From: JAVBOW01 sp031550125
Lineage (GTDB): Bacteria > Bacteroidota > Bacteroidia > Bacteroidales > Rikenellaceae
Assembly: GCA_031550125.1 (NCBI GenBank)
Contig: JAVBOW010000006.1
Coordinates: forward strand, 1 to 64,000
Reading direction: 5' to 3'
Length of the DNA: 64,000 nt
Part shown: positions 43,782 through 52,841 of the stretch, one piece after another
How the letters are laid out: each line of letters begins with the position of its first letter
Position numbering within the stretch: the first letter of the stretch is position 1
Program-made: the position numbers and the translations under genes
The notes under the pieces: generated by a model
Database searches by the model: none
The model's input: the letters and a program-made list of their open reading frames with translations, nothing else
Told to the model about the DNA's origin: nothing

Positions 43782-45242
43782 ATGGAAAAGAACATAAAAG
43801 CCCTCGAACCCGCCCGCGTATGGGGTTATTTCGCCGATATATGCAATATCCCGCACCCTTCGCACAACGAGGCGGCCATTCGTAAATATGTGGTCGATTT
43901 CGCGGCCGCGGCCGGCATAGAGTGCGTGGTTGACGACGCCGACAACGTCATCCTGCGCAAACCCGCCACCCCCGGCATGGAGAACCGCAAGGGAGTGATC
44001 CTGCAGGGTCACCTCGACATGGTGCCGCAGAAGAACAGCGACAAGACATTCGATTTCGACCACGACGCCATACAGCCGCTCATAGACGGCGAGTGGGTGA
44101 AGGCCGACGGCACCACCCTGGGAGCCGACAACGGCATGGGGGTGGCCGCCATACTCGCCATATTCGCCGCCAAAGACCTTAAGCACGGCCCGCTGGAGGC
44201 CCTGCTTACAGCCTCCGAAGAGGTGGGCATGGACGGCGCTTTCGGCCTGAAGCCGGGCTTTCTGAACGGCGACATATTGCTGAACCTCGATTCCGAGACC
44301 GAAGGCGAACTATACGTGGGGTGCGCCGGTGGGTTGGACGCCAATATAGCGTTTTCATACGCCGAAGAACCTGCCCCGACAGGCTTTGCCGCACAAAAAG
44401 TGTCGGTTAAGGGCCTCAAGGGAGGACACTCAGGCATAGAGATCATACTCGGAAGGGGCAACGCCAACAAGTTGCTCAACCGTTTCCTTTACGCCGCCGA
44501 CGAGGCCTACGGCATCCGCATCTCATCGATAGACGGCGGCAGCCTGCGCAACGCCATCCCTCGCGAGGCGTTCGCCACGGTGCTTGTTCCGTCGGACAAG
44601 GCGGCGGCGTTCAAAAAAGACATACAACTTTACGAGCAGATGATAGTGGCCGAATTCAAGGGAGTGGAGGATTCCATATCCATAAAGGCCGAAGATACGG
44701 CCATGCCCGCCGCCGTTATCGACGCACAAACGCAAAACAACCTGCTTAAAGCCATCTACGCCTGCCCTAACGGCGTGATCCGCATGAGCCAGTCGATGAA
44801 AGGTCTGGTGCAGACCTCCACCAACCTGGCCCGCGTGGTGTCAAAAGATGGAAAGATAACTGTCCAATGCCTGCTGCGCAGCTCGTCGAATACGGAGAAA
44901 GAGGACTTGGGCGAGATGATACGCTGCGTCTTCGAACTGGCCGGGGCCGCGGTGGAACTTGCGGGCGCTTACGACGGCTGGAATCCCAATATGGACTCGC
45001 CCATACTGAAGACCATGCTGGCCGGATATAAAAAACTGTACGGCAGGGAACCCGCCGTGATGGGCATCCACGCCGGCCTCGAGTGCGGCATAATAGGCGG
45101 CCCGTACCCCAATCTCGATATGATATCTTTCGGTCCGACGATATGCTTCCCGCACTCTCCCGACGAGAAGGTGAATGTGGAGTCCGTACGGCGTTTCTGG
45201 GATTTCCTATGCGCCACCCTGGCCGACGCTCCCGCCAAATAG
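43782..45242 (+). CDS. pepD: M20C aminoacyl-histidine dipeptidase (PepD-like)
   Basis: 486 residues. Metal ligands in LQGHLDMVPQK (His/Asp), LGADNGMG (Asp) and SEEVGMDGA (Glu pair), dimerisation lid domain in the middle. Cytosolic zinc dipeptidase of broad specificity. In the gap before it (43685-43781) a gcaggc/gcctgc hairpin is seen. Confidence 0.95.
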   Translation: MEKNIKALEPARVWGYFADICNIPHPSHNEAAIRKYVVDFAAAAGIECVVDDADNVILRKPATPGMENRKGVILQGHLDMVPQKNSDKTFDFDHDAIQPLIDGEWVKADGTTLGADNGMGVAAILAIFAAKDLKHGPLEALLTASEEVGMDGAFGLKPGFLNGDILLNLDSETEGELYVGCAGGLDANIAFSYAEEPAPTGFAAQKVSVKGLKGGHSGIEIILGRGNANKLLNRFLYAADEAYGIRISSIDGGSLRNAIPREAFATVLVPSDKAAAFKKDIQLYEQMIVAEFKGVEDSISIKAEDTAMPAAVIDAQTQNNLLKAIYACPNGVIRMSQSMKGLVQTSTNLARVVSKDGKITVQCLLRSSSNTEKEDLGEMIRCVFELAGAAVELAGAYDGWNPNMDSPILKTMLAGYKKLYGREPAVMGIHAGLECGIIGGPYPNLDMISFGPTICFPHSPDEKVNVESVRRFWDFLCATLADAPAK

Positions 45243-45248
45243 CCGTAT

Positions 45249-46211
45249 ATGGGATTGTCCGATAAGTGGTTCGCCATAGTCAACCCCGTTGCCGGCAGCG
45301 GCCGCGGGTTGGCCGATTGGCCCGTCATAAGCAAACTGCTCAGGGATAACCATCTGGTCCCCGAGTACGCTTTCACGGAGCGAAAATACCATGCCATAGA
45401 GCTGGCCGTGGAGGCGATAAACAACGGCTACCGCAAAATTTTGGTGGTGGGCGGCGACGGCACCATACACGAGGTGGTCAACGGCGTCTTCATCCAGCGG
45501 TGCGTTCCCACGCAGGAGGTGCTGCTCTCGGTTATAGCCGTCGGCACCGGTAACGACTGGATACGCATGTTCGGCATCCCCCGTAAGTATTCCGAGGCCA
45601 TCAAGGCCATCGTGGCCGGCCACTCGTTCCTTCAGGACGTGGCCACTATATCCTACCACCAGGCCAACTATAAACAAACCAGATACATGGCCAATGTGGC
45701 CGGCATAGGTTTCGACGCCTATGTCAACCGCCGCTACAACCGCCTCAAGGAGGAGGGTAAACGAGGCAAATGGCTCTATATATGGAGTACGCTCAAAGCC
45801 GTGATGAGCTATTCGTCCACAGGCATAAAAATGTGGGTGGACGGCGAGTTGGTGGTTAACGACCTCGTCTACAGCTCGACGGTGGGCATAGGCCGCTTTA
45901 ACGGGGGCGGTATGATCCAAACCCCGGACGCCGTGGCCGACGACGGCCTGCTGGATATGACCGTTATCCGCAAGATGAGCCGTCTGCGGGTTCTGACCAA
46001 ATTCAAATCGCTGTATAACGGCAACATTTACCGCCTCCCGCAGGTGTCGCTTGTCCGCGGCCGCAGGATACGCATAGAATCCACCCCCGAGGTGGCGGTG
46101 GAGGTGGACGGCGAGGCGCTGGGCTATTCCCCGTTCGAATTCGAGGTGATAGACCGCGCCGTAAAGGTTATCGTATCTGAGAAATTTTTGCGCAAACAGC
46201 TGTCTTTATAG
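45249..46211 (+). CDS. Diacylglycerol/lipid kinase family protein
   Basis: 320 residues. DAGK catalytic domain with NPVAGSGRG, GGDGTIHEVVNG and GTGNDW; C-terminal beta-sandwich. Phosphorylates a lipid such as diacylglycerol; the exact substrate is unknown. Ends convergently with the SLOG gene (6-base overlap). Confidence 0.92.
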   Translation: MGLSDKWFAIVNPVAGSGRGLADWPVISKLLRDNHLVPEYAFTERKYHAIELAVEAINNGYRKILVVGGDGTIHEVVNGVFIQRCVPTQEVLLSVIAVGTGNDWIRMFGIPRKYSEAIKAIVAGHSFLQDVATISYHQANYKQTRYMANVAGIGFDAYVNRRYNRLKEEGKRGKWLYIWSTLKAVMSYSSTGIKMWVDGELVVNDLVYSSTVGIGRFNGGGMIQTPDAVADDGLLDMTVIRKMSRLRVLTKFKSLYNGNIYRLPQVSLVRGRRIRIESTPEVAVEVDGEALGYSPFEFEVIDRAVKVIVSEKFLRKQLSL

Positions 46212-46718
46212 AAGTTTCCTGCAAACGGACACGGCCCCGCAGACGTTCTCCACGTCGAGTCCCATGCGCGAGGCCTTTTCGAAACAGTAGCGCGTGCCTC
46301 CGGCCGATCCGTTGTAATAACACACCAGATAAGAGCTGTTGTTGAGCATAAAGTCGTTGCGGCGGTGAAAACAACGGCTGTCGTAGACGGGCGATATGGT
46401 CACCGCTTCGTCGGCCAGATTAAGTATATGTTCGTATAGTTGTCCGGCCTGGCGGTCGAAGCCTGCGGCCTGCCCGGGGTAGGGGATTACCGCCACCAGG
46501 CGTACGCCCGGAAGTTCGTCGCGCAGGCGCAACGTTTCATTGCCGCATATAAGGTCGAATCCCTCGGCCATGCCGCACATAAAGGTGCGGTAGCCTGCGG
46601 CGTAAAGCCTCTTGAGCGCTTCTCGGACTTTTTGCGCTATCGCGGCGGGGTCGTCTTCCCCTATTTTAAAGCCGCGGTGTCCGGAGAATGCGGCGGTAGA
46701 ATTGCGTGTATATTCCAT
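46206..46718 (-). CDS. SLOG-domain protein (DUF1273/YpsA-like)
   Basis: 170 residues from the ATG at 46718 (an upstream TTG at 46739 is less likely). FSGHRG at the start, CGMAEGFDLICGN, VAVIPYPGQ and the end with SYLVCYYNG..GGT fit the Rossmann-like SLOG fold that binds nucleotide-derived ligands. Lone gene, divergent from the M23-like gene. Function unknown. Confidence 0.88.
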   Translation of the reverse strand: MEYTRNSTAAFSGHRGFKIGEDDPAAIAQKVREALKRLYAAGYRTFMCGMAEGFDLICGNETLRLRDELPGVRLVAVIPYPGQAAGFDRQAGQLYEHILNLADEAVTISPVYDSRCFHRRNDFMLNNSSYLVCYYNGSAGGTRYCFEKASRMGLDVENVCGAVSVCRKLL

Positions 46719-46756
46719 ACGGTACGCAATATTACTCAAATTCCGCCGAAAAAGAT

Positions 46757-46764
46757 TACCTTTG
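46757..46764 (+). promoter_or_regulatory. -7 box of the M23-like/der operon
   Basis: TACCTTTG, 19 bases before the ATG at 46784. It excludes the longer frame starting at 46706. Confidence 0.6.
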
Positions 46765-46783
46765 CACCGCTATTTTGCGAACC

Positions 46784-47605
46784 ATGAAAAGAATCGCCTT
46801 GCTGTTTACTATATTGTCTTGCGCATGCGCCGCCGCGGCCCAGCCTCTGAAAGTGGCATGTACGGTCGTCCCGGAAGGCGGATGCCGTCTCGACGTATGC
46901 AAGGAGGGCCAGGGAGTCTATTCCCTTATGGTGCGCTATCCGGCGGGCAAAGACGGAATTACCCCCGTCTATTGCGATACGGTGTCGGCATCGCGCCGTT
47001 TCGCTCTCCTTCCGGACGGTTTAGCGCGCCGCAGATTCACTACGGAGGTCGCTCTGGGCAACGCATGGGGGGCTATAGACACGGCGGTGACTTACCGTTT
47101 GCCTTTTCCGTCCGGGAAAAAGGACGTGACCTACCGCCTGGCGATACGCGACGGTTGGCCCACCCACGAGTTTCTCCTCTCGCCCGGCGATACGGTCTAC
47201 GCGGCCCGCAAAGGCGTCGTGGTGGACGTTAAAGATAAAAAAGGCGGGCCGATGGAGATAACGGTGCAACACCCGGACGGTTCGTGGGCCAGCTACCGTA
47301 ACCTCGAAAGAGGGTCGTTTATGGTGACGCCGGGCAGCAAAGTGTGGCCCGATACCCCTCTGGCCGCCGTTGCCGTGAAAGACGGAGCGTTGCGCCTGTC
47401 GATAAAATGCCCTGTGGTGGTGGAAAAACGGGGCAGGGGCCGTTTCGAGCTTGCGGATATCAGCCCTACTTTCGCGACGCTCTCCATGGCCTGCGGCTCC
47501 GGAAAGACATATTTGGTCACGCCGCGCGTGGACTACGAACTTATAATACAGGAAATGACCTCAGCCGACGTCGAAGAGATTCGTAAGGCGTTGGTAAATA
47601 ATTAG
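46784..47605 (+). CDS. Exported M23/LytM-fold protein, probably inactive
   Basis: 273 residues with signal peptide (ending AAAAQ). The middle part (about 118-210) follows the LytM pattern (YRLAIRDGWPTHEF, VYAARKGVVVDVKD, VQHPDGSWASYRNL, G..V.PDTPLA), but the HxxxD and HxH zinc ligands are not in place (GSWASYRNLE where H-L is expected). Such degenerate LytM proteins, like EnvC, activate amidases. Five bases before der. Confidence 0.8.
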   Translation: MKRIALLFTILSCACAAAAQPLKVACTVVPEGGCRLDVCKEGQGVYSLMVRYPAGKDGITPVYCDTVSASRRFALLPDGLARRRFTTEVALGNAWGAIDTAVTYRLPFPSGKKDVTYRLAIRDGWPTHEFLLSPGDTVYAARKGVVVDVKDKKGGPMEITVQHPDGSWASYRNLERGSFMVTPGSKVWPDTPLAAVAVKDGALRLSIKCPVVVEKRGRGRFELADISPTFATLSMACGSGKTYLVTPRVDYELIIQEMTSADVEEIRKALVNN

Positions 47606-47610
47606 AGACA

Positions 47611-48912
47611 ATGGGATTAGTAGCGATAGTAGGAAGGCCCAACGTAGGCAAGTCCACTCTTTTCAACCGTCTGGTGGGAATGCGCCAGGCCATTACGGAC
47701 AATACCGCCGGCACCACGCGCGACCGCCATTACGGCCGGAGCGACTGGGGAGGGCGTGAATTTTCTGTGATAGACACCGGCGGTTACGTCACAGGCAGCG
47801 ACGACGTCTTCGAGGAGGAGATCCGCAAACAGGTGATGCTCGCCATCGACGAGGCCGACGTCATACTGTTCCTCGTGGAGGTCTCCACCGGCATAACCGA
47901 CCTCGACGAACTTATGGCCGGCATCCTGCGCCGCGGCTCCAAAAAGGTGATACTGGTGGTCAACAAGGTCGATAATAACGACCAGGTCTACGGTTCGCAC
48001 GAATTCTATTCGCTCGGTCTGGGCGATCCGCTCTGCATCAGTTCCATGAGCGGCAGCGGCACGGGAGAGATGATGGACGCCATCCTTGAAGCCCTGCCCC
48101 CCGACGCTCCCAGGGAGGAGGTAAGCCTGCCACGCATAACAGTGGTGGGGCGTCCCAATGTGGGTAAATCGTCGTTAACCAACGCCCTGCTTGGAGAGGA
48201 ACGCAACATAGTCACCCCGGTGGCCGGCACCACGCGCGATGCGATAGACACCCGCTACAACAAATACGGCATGGATTTCTACCTCGTCGACACCGCCGGC
48301 CTGCGCAAGAAAGGCAAAGTTACGGAAGACCTCGAATTCTACTCCGTGATGCGTTCCATCCGCGCCATAGAAGCCTCGGACGTGTGCATACTCATGCTCG
48401 ACGCCTCGCAGGGCATAGAGTCGCAGGATATGAATATCTTCAGCCTCATAGTGCGCAACAAAAAGGGATGCGTTATAGTGGTCAACAAGTGGGACCTTAT
48501 AGAAAAAGACAATAATACCATGAAGGAGTGGACCGCCTTCCTGAAAAGCAAACTGGCTCCTTTCAGCGACGTTCCCGTTATCTTTACGTCGGTGATAAAC
48601 AAGCAGCGCATAATGGACGTGCTGCAGGCGGCCATGAGGGTGAACGAATCGCGCAACCGCCGTATCTCCACCTCGCAATTCAACGACTACATACTGCCGG
48701 TGATAGAGGCCACGCCGCCGCCGTCGGTGAAAGGCAAATACATACGTATAAAATACGCCCAGCAATTACCCTCGCCAACCCCCTCGTTCGCGTTCTTCGT
48801 CAACCTGCCGCAATATGTACGCGAGCCATACCTGCGCTTCCTGGAGAACAAGATACGCTCCAATTGGGATTTCGAGGGCGTACCCATACAGATATATTTC
48901 CGCCAGAAATAA
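47611..48912 (+). CDS. der: Ribosome-associated GTPase Der (EngA)
   Basis: 433 residues. Two GTPase domains: GRPNVGKST (7-15) with DTGG, and GRPNVGKSS with DTAG and NKWD, then a KH-like C-terminal domain. Required for 50S assembly. Confidence 0.98.
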   Translation: MGLVAIVGRPNVGKSTLFNRLVGMRQAITDNTAGTTRDRHYGRSDWGGREFSVIDTGGYVTGSDDVFEEEIRKQVMLAIDEADVILFLVEVSTGITDLDELMAGILRRGSKKVILVVNKVDNNDQVYGSHEFYSLGLGDPLCISSMSGSGTGEMMDAILEALPPDAPREEVSLPRITVVGRPNVGKSSLTNALLGEERNIVTPVAGTTRDAIDTRYNKYGMDFYLVDTAGLRKKGKVTEDLEFYSVMRSIRAIEASDVCILMLDASQGIESQDMNIFSLIVRNKKGCVIVVNKWDLIEKDNNTMKEWTAFLKSKLAPFSDVPVIFTSVINKQRIMDVLQAAMRVNESRNRRISTSQFNDYILPVIEATPPPSVKGKYIRIKYAQQLPSPTPSFAFFVNLPQYVREPYLRFLENKIRSNWDFEGVPIQIYFRQK

Positions 48913-49004
48913 AGGATCAGTCCGAAAAACAGGCTGGCTTCAGATGCGCGTAGAAAGAAAACGCTGCGTCCACGGTAACGATGCTGTGCTTAGCGTGCGT
49001 CAGG

Positions 49005-49080
49005 TTTCGTTTATCGTTTGAGTTTCAAACCGGAGCGGACTGAAGTCCGTGAGGATTTGAAACGATAAGGATAAACGAAA
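49005..49080. repeat. 76-bp imperfect inverted repeat
   Basis: Arms of 25 bases (49005-49029 and 49056-49080) match over 11 outer and 7 inner bases with a 7-base symmetric mismatch; inside is a second hairpin cggact/agtccg. No T tail and no ORF. Could be a small palindromic repeat element or a structured 3' end after der. Confidence 0.6.
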
Positions 49081-49130
49081 GATGATGTGCGATATGCGCA
49101 GCCAACACATAATTGAGACTGGTCCTAAAA

Positions 49131-49160
49131 AAGAAGGTATGCCGTGCGGCATACCTTCTT
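49131..49160 (-). terminator. Terminator of the cold-shock gene
   Basis: Stem aagaaggtatgcc/ggcataccttctt with a tight loop; TTTTTT follows on the minus strand. Confidence 0.9.
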
Positions 49161-49182
49161 TAGGTTGATTGAAACAAGAAAC

Positions 49183-49383
49183 TTATCCTATGACAGTGAC
49201 ATTTACTGCTTGTTCGCCTTTCTTGCCTTCGCTAACTTCGAATTCAACTTGTTGACCTTCTTCGAGGCCACGGAAACCTTCCTTGTTGATACCTGTGTAG
49301 TGAACAAAGATGTCGCTTCCTGTTTCGGCTGTGATAAAGCCATAACCTTTGGCTGAATCAAACCATTTTACCGATCCTTTCAT
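49183..49383 (-). CDS. Cold-shock domain protein
   Basis: 66 residues: MKGSVKWFDSAKGYGFI (RNP1), DIFVHYTGI (RNP2). Single CSD nucleic-acid chaperone. The longer upstream frame is a shadow. Confidence 0.96.
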   Translation of the reverse strand: MKGSVKWFDSAKGYGFITAETGSDIFVHYTGINKEGFRGLEEGQQVEFEVSEGKKGEQAVNVTVIG

Positions 49384-49490
49384 AAAAAAATAATAAGAGT
49401 TAAATGATATTGCAAAGGAAAACAAAAAGTTTCGTAAAACAATGCGAAATGGGAATAATTTTCTAAATTTAACCCCTAAAGGGGAGATAA

Positions 49491-50273
49491 ATGAAATTTT
49501 TCTACATAAACAACTCTGCATGCACATCCTGTGACAGATGCGCCGAGTCGTGTCCTACAGGAGCCATATGCGTTGCCGGAGACAGGCGCTTTATAAATTA
49601 CGACCGCTGCAATTCATGCGGCAACTGCCTTAAAACATGCAGTATGGATGCCGTTACACTGCGTTCGCTCGATGAGGTGGTGGCGGGTATGGAGAAGACG
49701 GAGCAGCATAAAAACTACATAGAAAGGCTCGAACACGAGTTGATTCTCCTGAAACAGCAGGTTCGCGAGGCCAACGGGAGCATGGCCGCTATGATCGAAG
49801 GTTTTCCTGTAGCCGTCTTCGTCGCCGATTCACGTATGCGCGTAGTTATGGCAGGCAAGGCTTTCTCTGGTATGGTGCCTCCCGATCCGCTTGCCGGCTC
49901 CGAAGGTTCCGCAGGCCTTGCCGGGCGCGATCTGGGAACTATCCTGGACAATTCCGCATTACGCGGCTTGGAGGCTATGGCGGCGGGCCGCAAGGCAGGG
50001 TCGCTGCTTGCCGAAATATCGGGCAAGCAGGTCAGCCTGTCGTTCGTCCCGCTCTACGGAGGATGGTTCATGTGCGCCTTACGCGATCTTGCCGATGGCG
50101 GAGCCATAGGCCATGAAGTGGCCGTAAAGTTGCGCGAGGCCATAGAACAACAGCTCGCAACCGTCCAGAAAGTGGGTTTTTTGCTTGGCGAGGAGATGTC
50201 GGCCGCCGTTGCCGGGCTTAGCTCTGTGGTAGAGATGATATCGCCATCCCCTAAAGGCGGCGGAGTGCGATGA
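49491..50273 (+). CDS. 2[4Fe-4S] ferredoxin-PAS sensor protein
   Basis: 260 residues. Two CxxCxxCxxxC clusters (CTSCDRCAESC and CNSCGNCLKTC, residues about 11-46), a coiled helix, a PAS-like domain (about 95-200: IEGFPVAVFVADSRMRVV), and a C-terminal helical part. Overlaps the SpoIIE-phosphatase gene by 4 bases. This pair usually sits beside a sensory [FeFe]-hydrogenase (HydA/HsfB-type loci); none is here. Probably senses redox or ferredoxin state in the cytosol. Confidence 0.88.
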   Translation: MKFFYINNSACTSCDRCAESCPTGAICVAGDRRFINYDRCNSCGNCLKTCSMDAVTLRSLDEVVAGMEKTEQHKNYIERLEHELILLKQQVREANGSMAAMIEGFPVAVFVADSRMRVVMAGKAFSGMVPPDPLAGSEGSAGLAGRDLGTILDNSALRGLEAMAAGRKAGSLLAEISGKQVSLSFVPLYGGWFMCALRDLADGGAIGHEVAVKLREAIEQQLATVQKVGFLLGEEMSAAVAGLSSVVEMISPSPKGGGVR

Positions 50274-51448
50274 AAGAGTTGTACATGGATGTGGCCCACC
50301 GCAGCGTAAACCATGCGGGCGAGAGTATTTGCGGCGACAGCGTGGTCGTTTCGCGTCCCGCGGGAGGGCGTCGTATCCTCGTGGTGCTTTCAGACGGAAT
50401 GGGCAGCGGCATCAAAGCCAACGTCCTTTCCACGCTCACCTCGTCTATGCTTTCCCGGTTGCTCCAGGCCGGGCGGGAACTCTCTGCGGTGGCACCCATG
50501 GTGATGCATTCGCTGCCGGTGTGCAGCGTGCGCAAGATCAGCTACTCCACATTCACCGTGATAGATATGGATTCGGCCTCGGGTACCGTGGCGATAGCCG
50601 AATACGGCAATCCGTCGACGGTCGTTCTTCGCGCCGGCCGTTCGCTGCCTTTGGAGTGGGCCGGAAGCGAGGTTGCCGACCATGCGGGGCGCAACCGGAT
50701 CATCCGCATGGCTCGTTTTACGGCGCTTGCCGGCGATTGCCTTTTGACGGTAAGCGACGGCGTTACGCAGAGCGGCCAGGCTCCGGCCAAATACCGTTTC
50801 GGCTGGGGCGAAAAGGGTCTGCTCGACTTTGTAGAGTATATCGCGGGCGGCAACCCCGATATCTCAGCCTCCGATCTGGCTTCGCAGGTGGTATCGAAAG
50901 CGTGCGCCAACGATTCAATGAAACCCAGCGACGATATAACCTGCGTGGCGATGCGCATACGCTGCCCGCGGAGCATGATGCTCATATCGTGTCCGCCGGC
51001 GCTTAAGGACGATCATCCGCGTCTGGCCGCCCATATCAAGGCTTTTACGGGCCAGAAAGCGATCTGCGGTTACCACGTTGCCGAAATAATAGCCTCTCAG
51101 ATGAACCTTAAGATACGGCGCGACGAACGTACGGACGATCCGTCGCTCCCCCCCGCATGGCATATTGCCGGTTTCGGCCATGTCACCGACGGCATAGTGA
51201 CTTCAAACCGCCTTCTGCATATACTCGAAAGCGCCTCTGGTCCCATAGCCGGCGGCAACCAGGCCGAGAGCCTGGCGCGCGCCCTGGTGTCGAGCGACTA
51301 TATAGAGATGGTCATAGGGACGATGCGCGCTCACGGCAGCGAGGAGTGGCGTCCCGACGAATTCGAACTGCGCCGCAGTATCCTGTACCGAATAGCGGAA
51401 ACGCTGGAGGGTAAATTCAATAAACAGGTGGTTCTGACCTATATATAG
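50270..51448 (+). CDS. SpoIIE-family PP2C phosphatase
   Basis: 392 residues. PP2C/SpoIIE domain (about 1-235) with VVLSDGMGSG, VSDGVTQSG and the DDITCVAMRI end; C-terminal domain (about 240-392; FTGQKAICGYHVAEIIASQM) as in phosphatases associated with sensory hydrogenases. Likely dephosphorylates a Ser/Thr protein, under control of the ferredoxin-PAS partner. No anti-sigma antagonist or kinase was seen nearby. Confidence 0.9.
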   Translation: MKELYMDVAHRSVNHAGESICGDSVVVSRPAGGRRILVVLSDGMGSGIKANVLSTLTSSMLSRLLQAGRELSAVAPMVMHSLPVCSVRKISYSTFTVIDMDSASGTVAIAEYGNPSTVVLRAGRSLPLEWAGSEVADHAGRNRIIRMARFTALAGDCLLTVSDGVTQSGQAPAKYRFGWGEKGLLDFVEYIAGGNPDISASDLASQVVSKACANDSMKPSDDITCVAMRIRCPRSMMLISCPPALKDDHPRLAAHIKAFTGQKAICGYHVAEIIASQMNLKIRRDERTDDPSLPPAWHIAGFGHVTDGIVTSNRLLHILESASGPIAGGNQAESLARALVSSDYIEMVIGTMRAHGSEEWRPDEFELRRSILYRIAETLEGKFNKQVVLTYI

Positions 51449-51459
51449 GGGGACGTCCG

Positions 51460-52221
51460 CTATTTGCGGCGCGCGGCGATAAGAATGGGGTGATAGGTGA
51501 GACCCACCTTTCCGCCCGAGGGAAAGAGCGCCCGGTAGCGCGAGTCGAATTCGGCCAGCCGCCCTTTCGTCCACGCTTTGGCAGCAATGGAGTTGACCCC
51601 GGTGGCTTTGATATGGTGCAATACTTCCATCGGCGATTCGAAACACATCATTTCCGCCTGCTCCTGCATATCTATTATTTCATACCCGGCGCGCCCTGCC
51701 ATTTCGCATATCTCTTCCGCGGCATGGTAGGCGAGGCTTTCGCCGGCAGCTTCCTTTACCTCCCTGAAGTTTTGCGGTCCGAAGGAGGACAGGGCCAGTA
51801 TGCCTCCAGGGCGCGTGACGCAGGCGCATTTGTCGAGGAATCCCTGCAGGTCGTCGAACCACTGCACGGTGGAAGCCGAAGCTACAAGGTCTAACGGCGA
51901 AGGGAAGTCGGTCGTTTCGGCGTCGGCCCAGAGGCAACTGTACCGCACGTTCTCCAGCATGGGTTTTATGAATTTGCCCGATGTTTCGGCAAGGTCGTTG
52001 AAAAACCACTCCGCCTCCGGGAATTCCGCCACGAGACGCTCGGTCAGAAAACCCGTCCCGGATCCGATTTCCATAGCCCGCCTTATATCGTTGGCGTTTG
52101 CGATCGCGCATGCCATCGACGCCAGGCGGCGGCAAATATCCTGCTGCACGAGCGCCAGCTGATTGTAACGCTCGAAGGTGGCGGCGAATCGCCGTTTTAT
52201 GAGTTGTTTGTCCGCAGTCAT
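51460..52221 (-). CDS. bioC: Malonyl-ACP O-methyltransferase
   Basis: 253 residues, SAM methyltransferase fold with MEIGSGTGFLT, FNDLAE and the BioC-type C-terminus. Starts the pimeloyl-ACP branch of biotin synthesis. Overlaps bioG by 4 bases, the usual partner. Confidence 0.92.
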   Translation of the reverse strand: MTADKQLIKRRFAATFERYNQLALVQQDICRRLASMACAIANANDIRRAMEIGSGTGFLTERLVAEFPEAEWFFNDLAETSGKFIKPMLENVRYSCLWADAETTDFPSPLDLVASASTVQWFDDLQGFLDKCACVTRPGGILALSSFGPQNFREVKEAAGESLAYHAAEEICEMAGRAGYEIIDMQEQAEMMCFESPMEVLHHIKATGVNSIAAKAWTKGRLAEFDSRYRALFPSGGKVGLTYHPILIAARRK

Positions 52222-52841
52222 TTAATGAATGGAGCTATCGTTTCCGCATTGCCGAAGGGGTAGTGGGGCAAAGGCAGCGTTACGGCTTTATCCCCCCAAT
52301 ATGCCATCATGCCCGACGGCGGGAATATTTGGTCGAGCGAACCGATAACGGCCGCGTCCCATGCTATGGATGGGGTGTAGGGTTGCGCCGAGTGCAGGCA
52401 CAGCCATTCCAACTCGGCTATGTCGGCCTTCAATCCCCTCGGACCGAGCATGGGCAGTAGTTCGGCGTACCGGTCGCCGTAGGCGCGGCGGTAGAACTCC
52501 CCGGCTCCTTGCGCCTGTAATCCGCGTATGGTCAGCCGCAGCTTCTTTTCGCCTATTCCGAGGCGGGCGTCGCAGGGCAAGGGAGTGCCGCCAAAGGCCA
52601 CCGCCCGCTCGAATTCCATGCCCGCGAAGATACGCTCCGCGCCCCATACGCCGAAAGACCATGCCGCCAGTCGCCGCCGTCCGTACTTTTCCGCCTCGGC
52701 CCTTGCCGCCTGCGCATCTATGTTGGGCCAATCGCATAGCCACATCGTGTCGTATCCTTCCCACAGCGGAGCGAGATGCTCCACCACCTTGCGGTCGCAA
52801 CCCCAGCCGAGCGCGAAAACCATTACGCCTTTTCCTTTCAT
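52218..52841 (-). CDS. bioG: Pimeloyl-[ACP] methyl ester esterase BioG-type (DUF452)
   Basis: 207 residues, DUF452. Nucleophile elbow AWSFGVW with Ser near residue 62; late His in PLPHYPFG. Cleaves the methyl ester of pimeloyl-ACP, replacing BioH. Overlaps bioF and bioC by 4 bases each. Confidence 0.9.
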   Translation of the reverse strand: MKGKGVMVFALGWGCDRKVVEHLAPLWEGYDTMWLCDWPNIDAQAARAEAEKYGRRRLAAWSFGVWGAERIFAGMEFERAVAFGGTPLPCDARLGIGEKKLRLTIRGLQAQGAGEFYRRAYGDRYAELLPMLGPRGLKADIAELEWLCLHSAQPYTPSIAWDAAVIGSLDQIFPPSGMMAYWGDKAVTLPLPHYPFGNAETIAPFIK

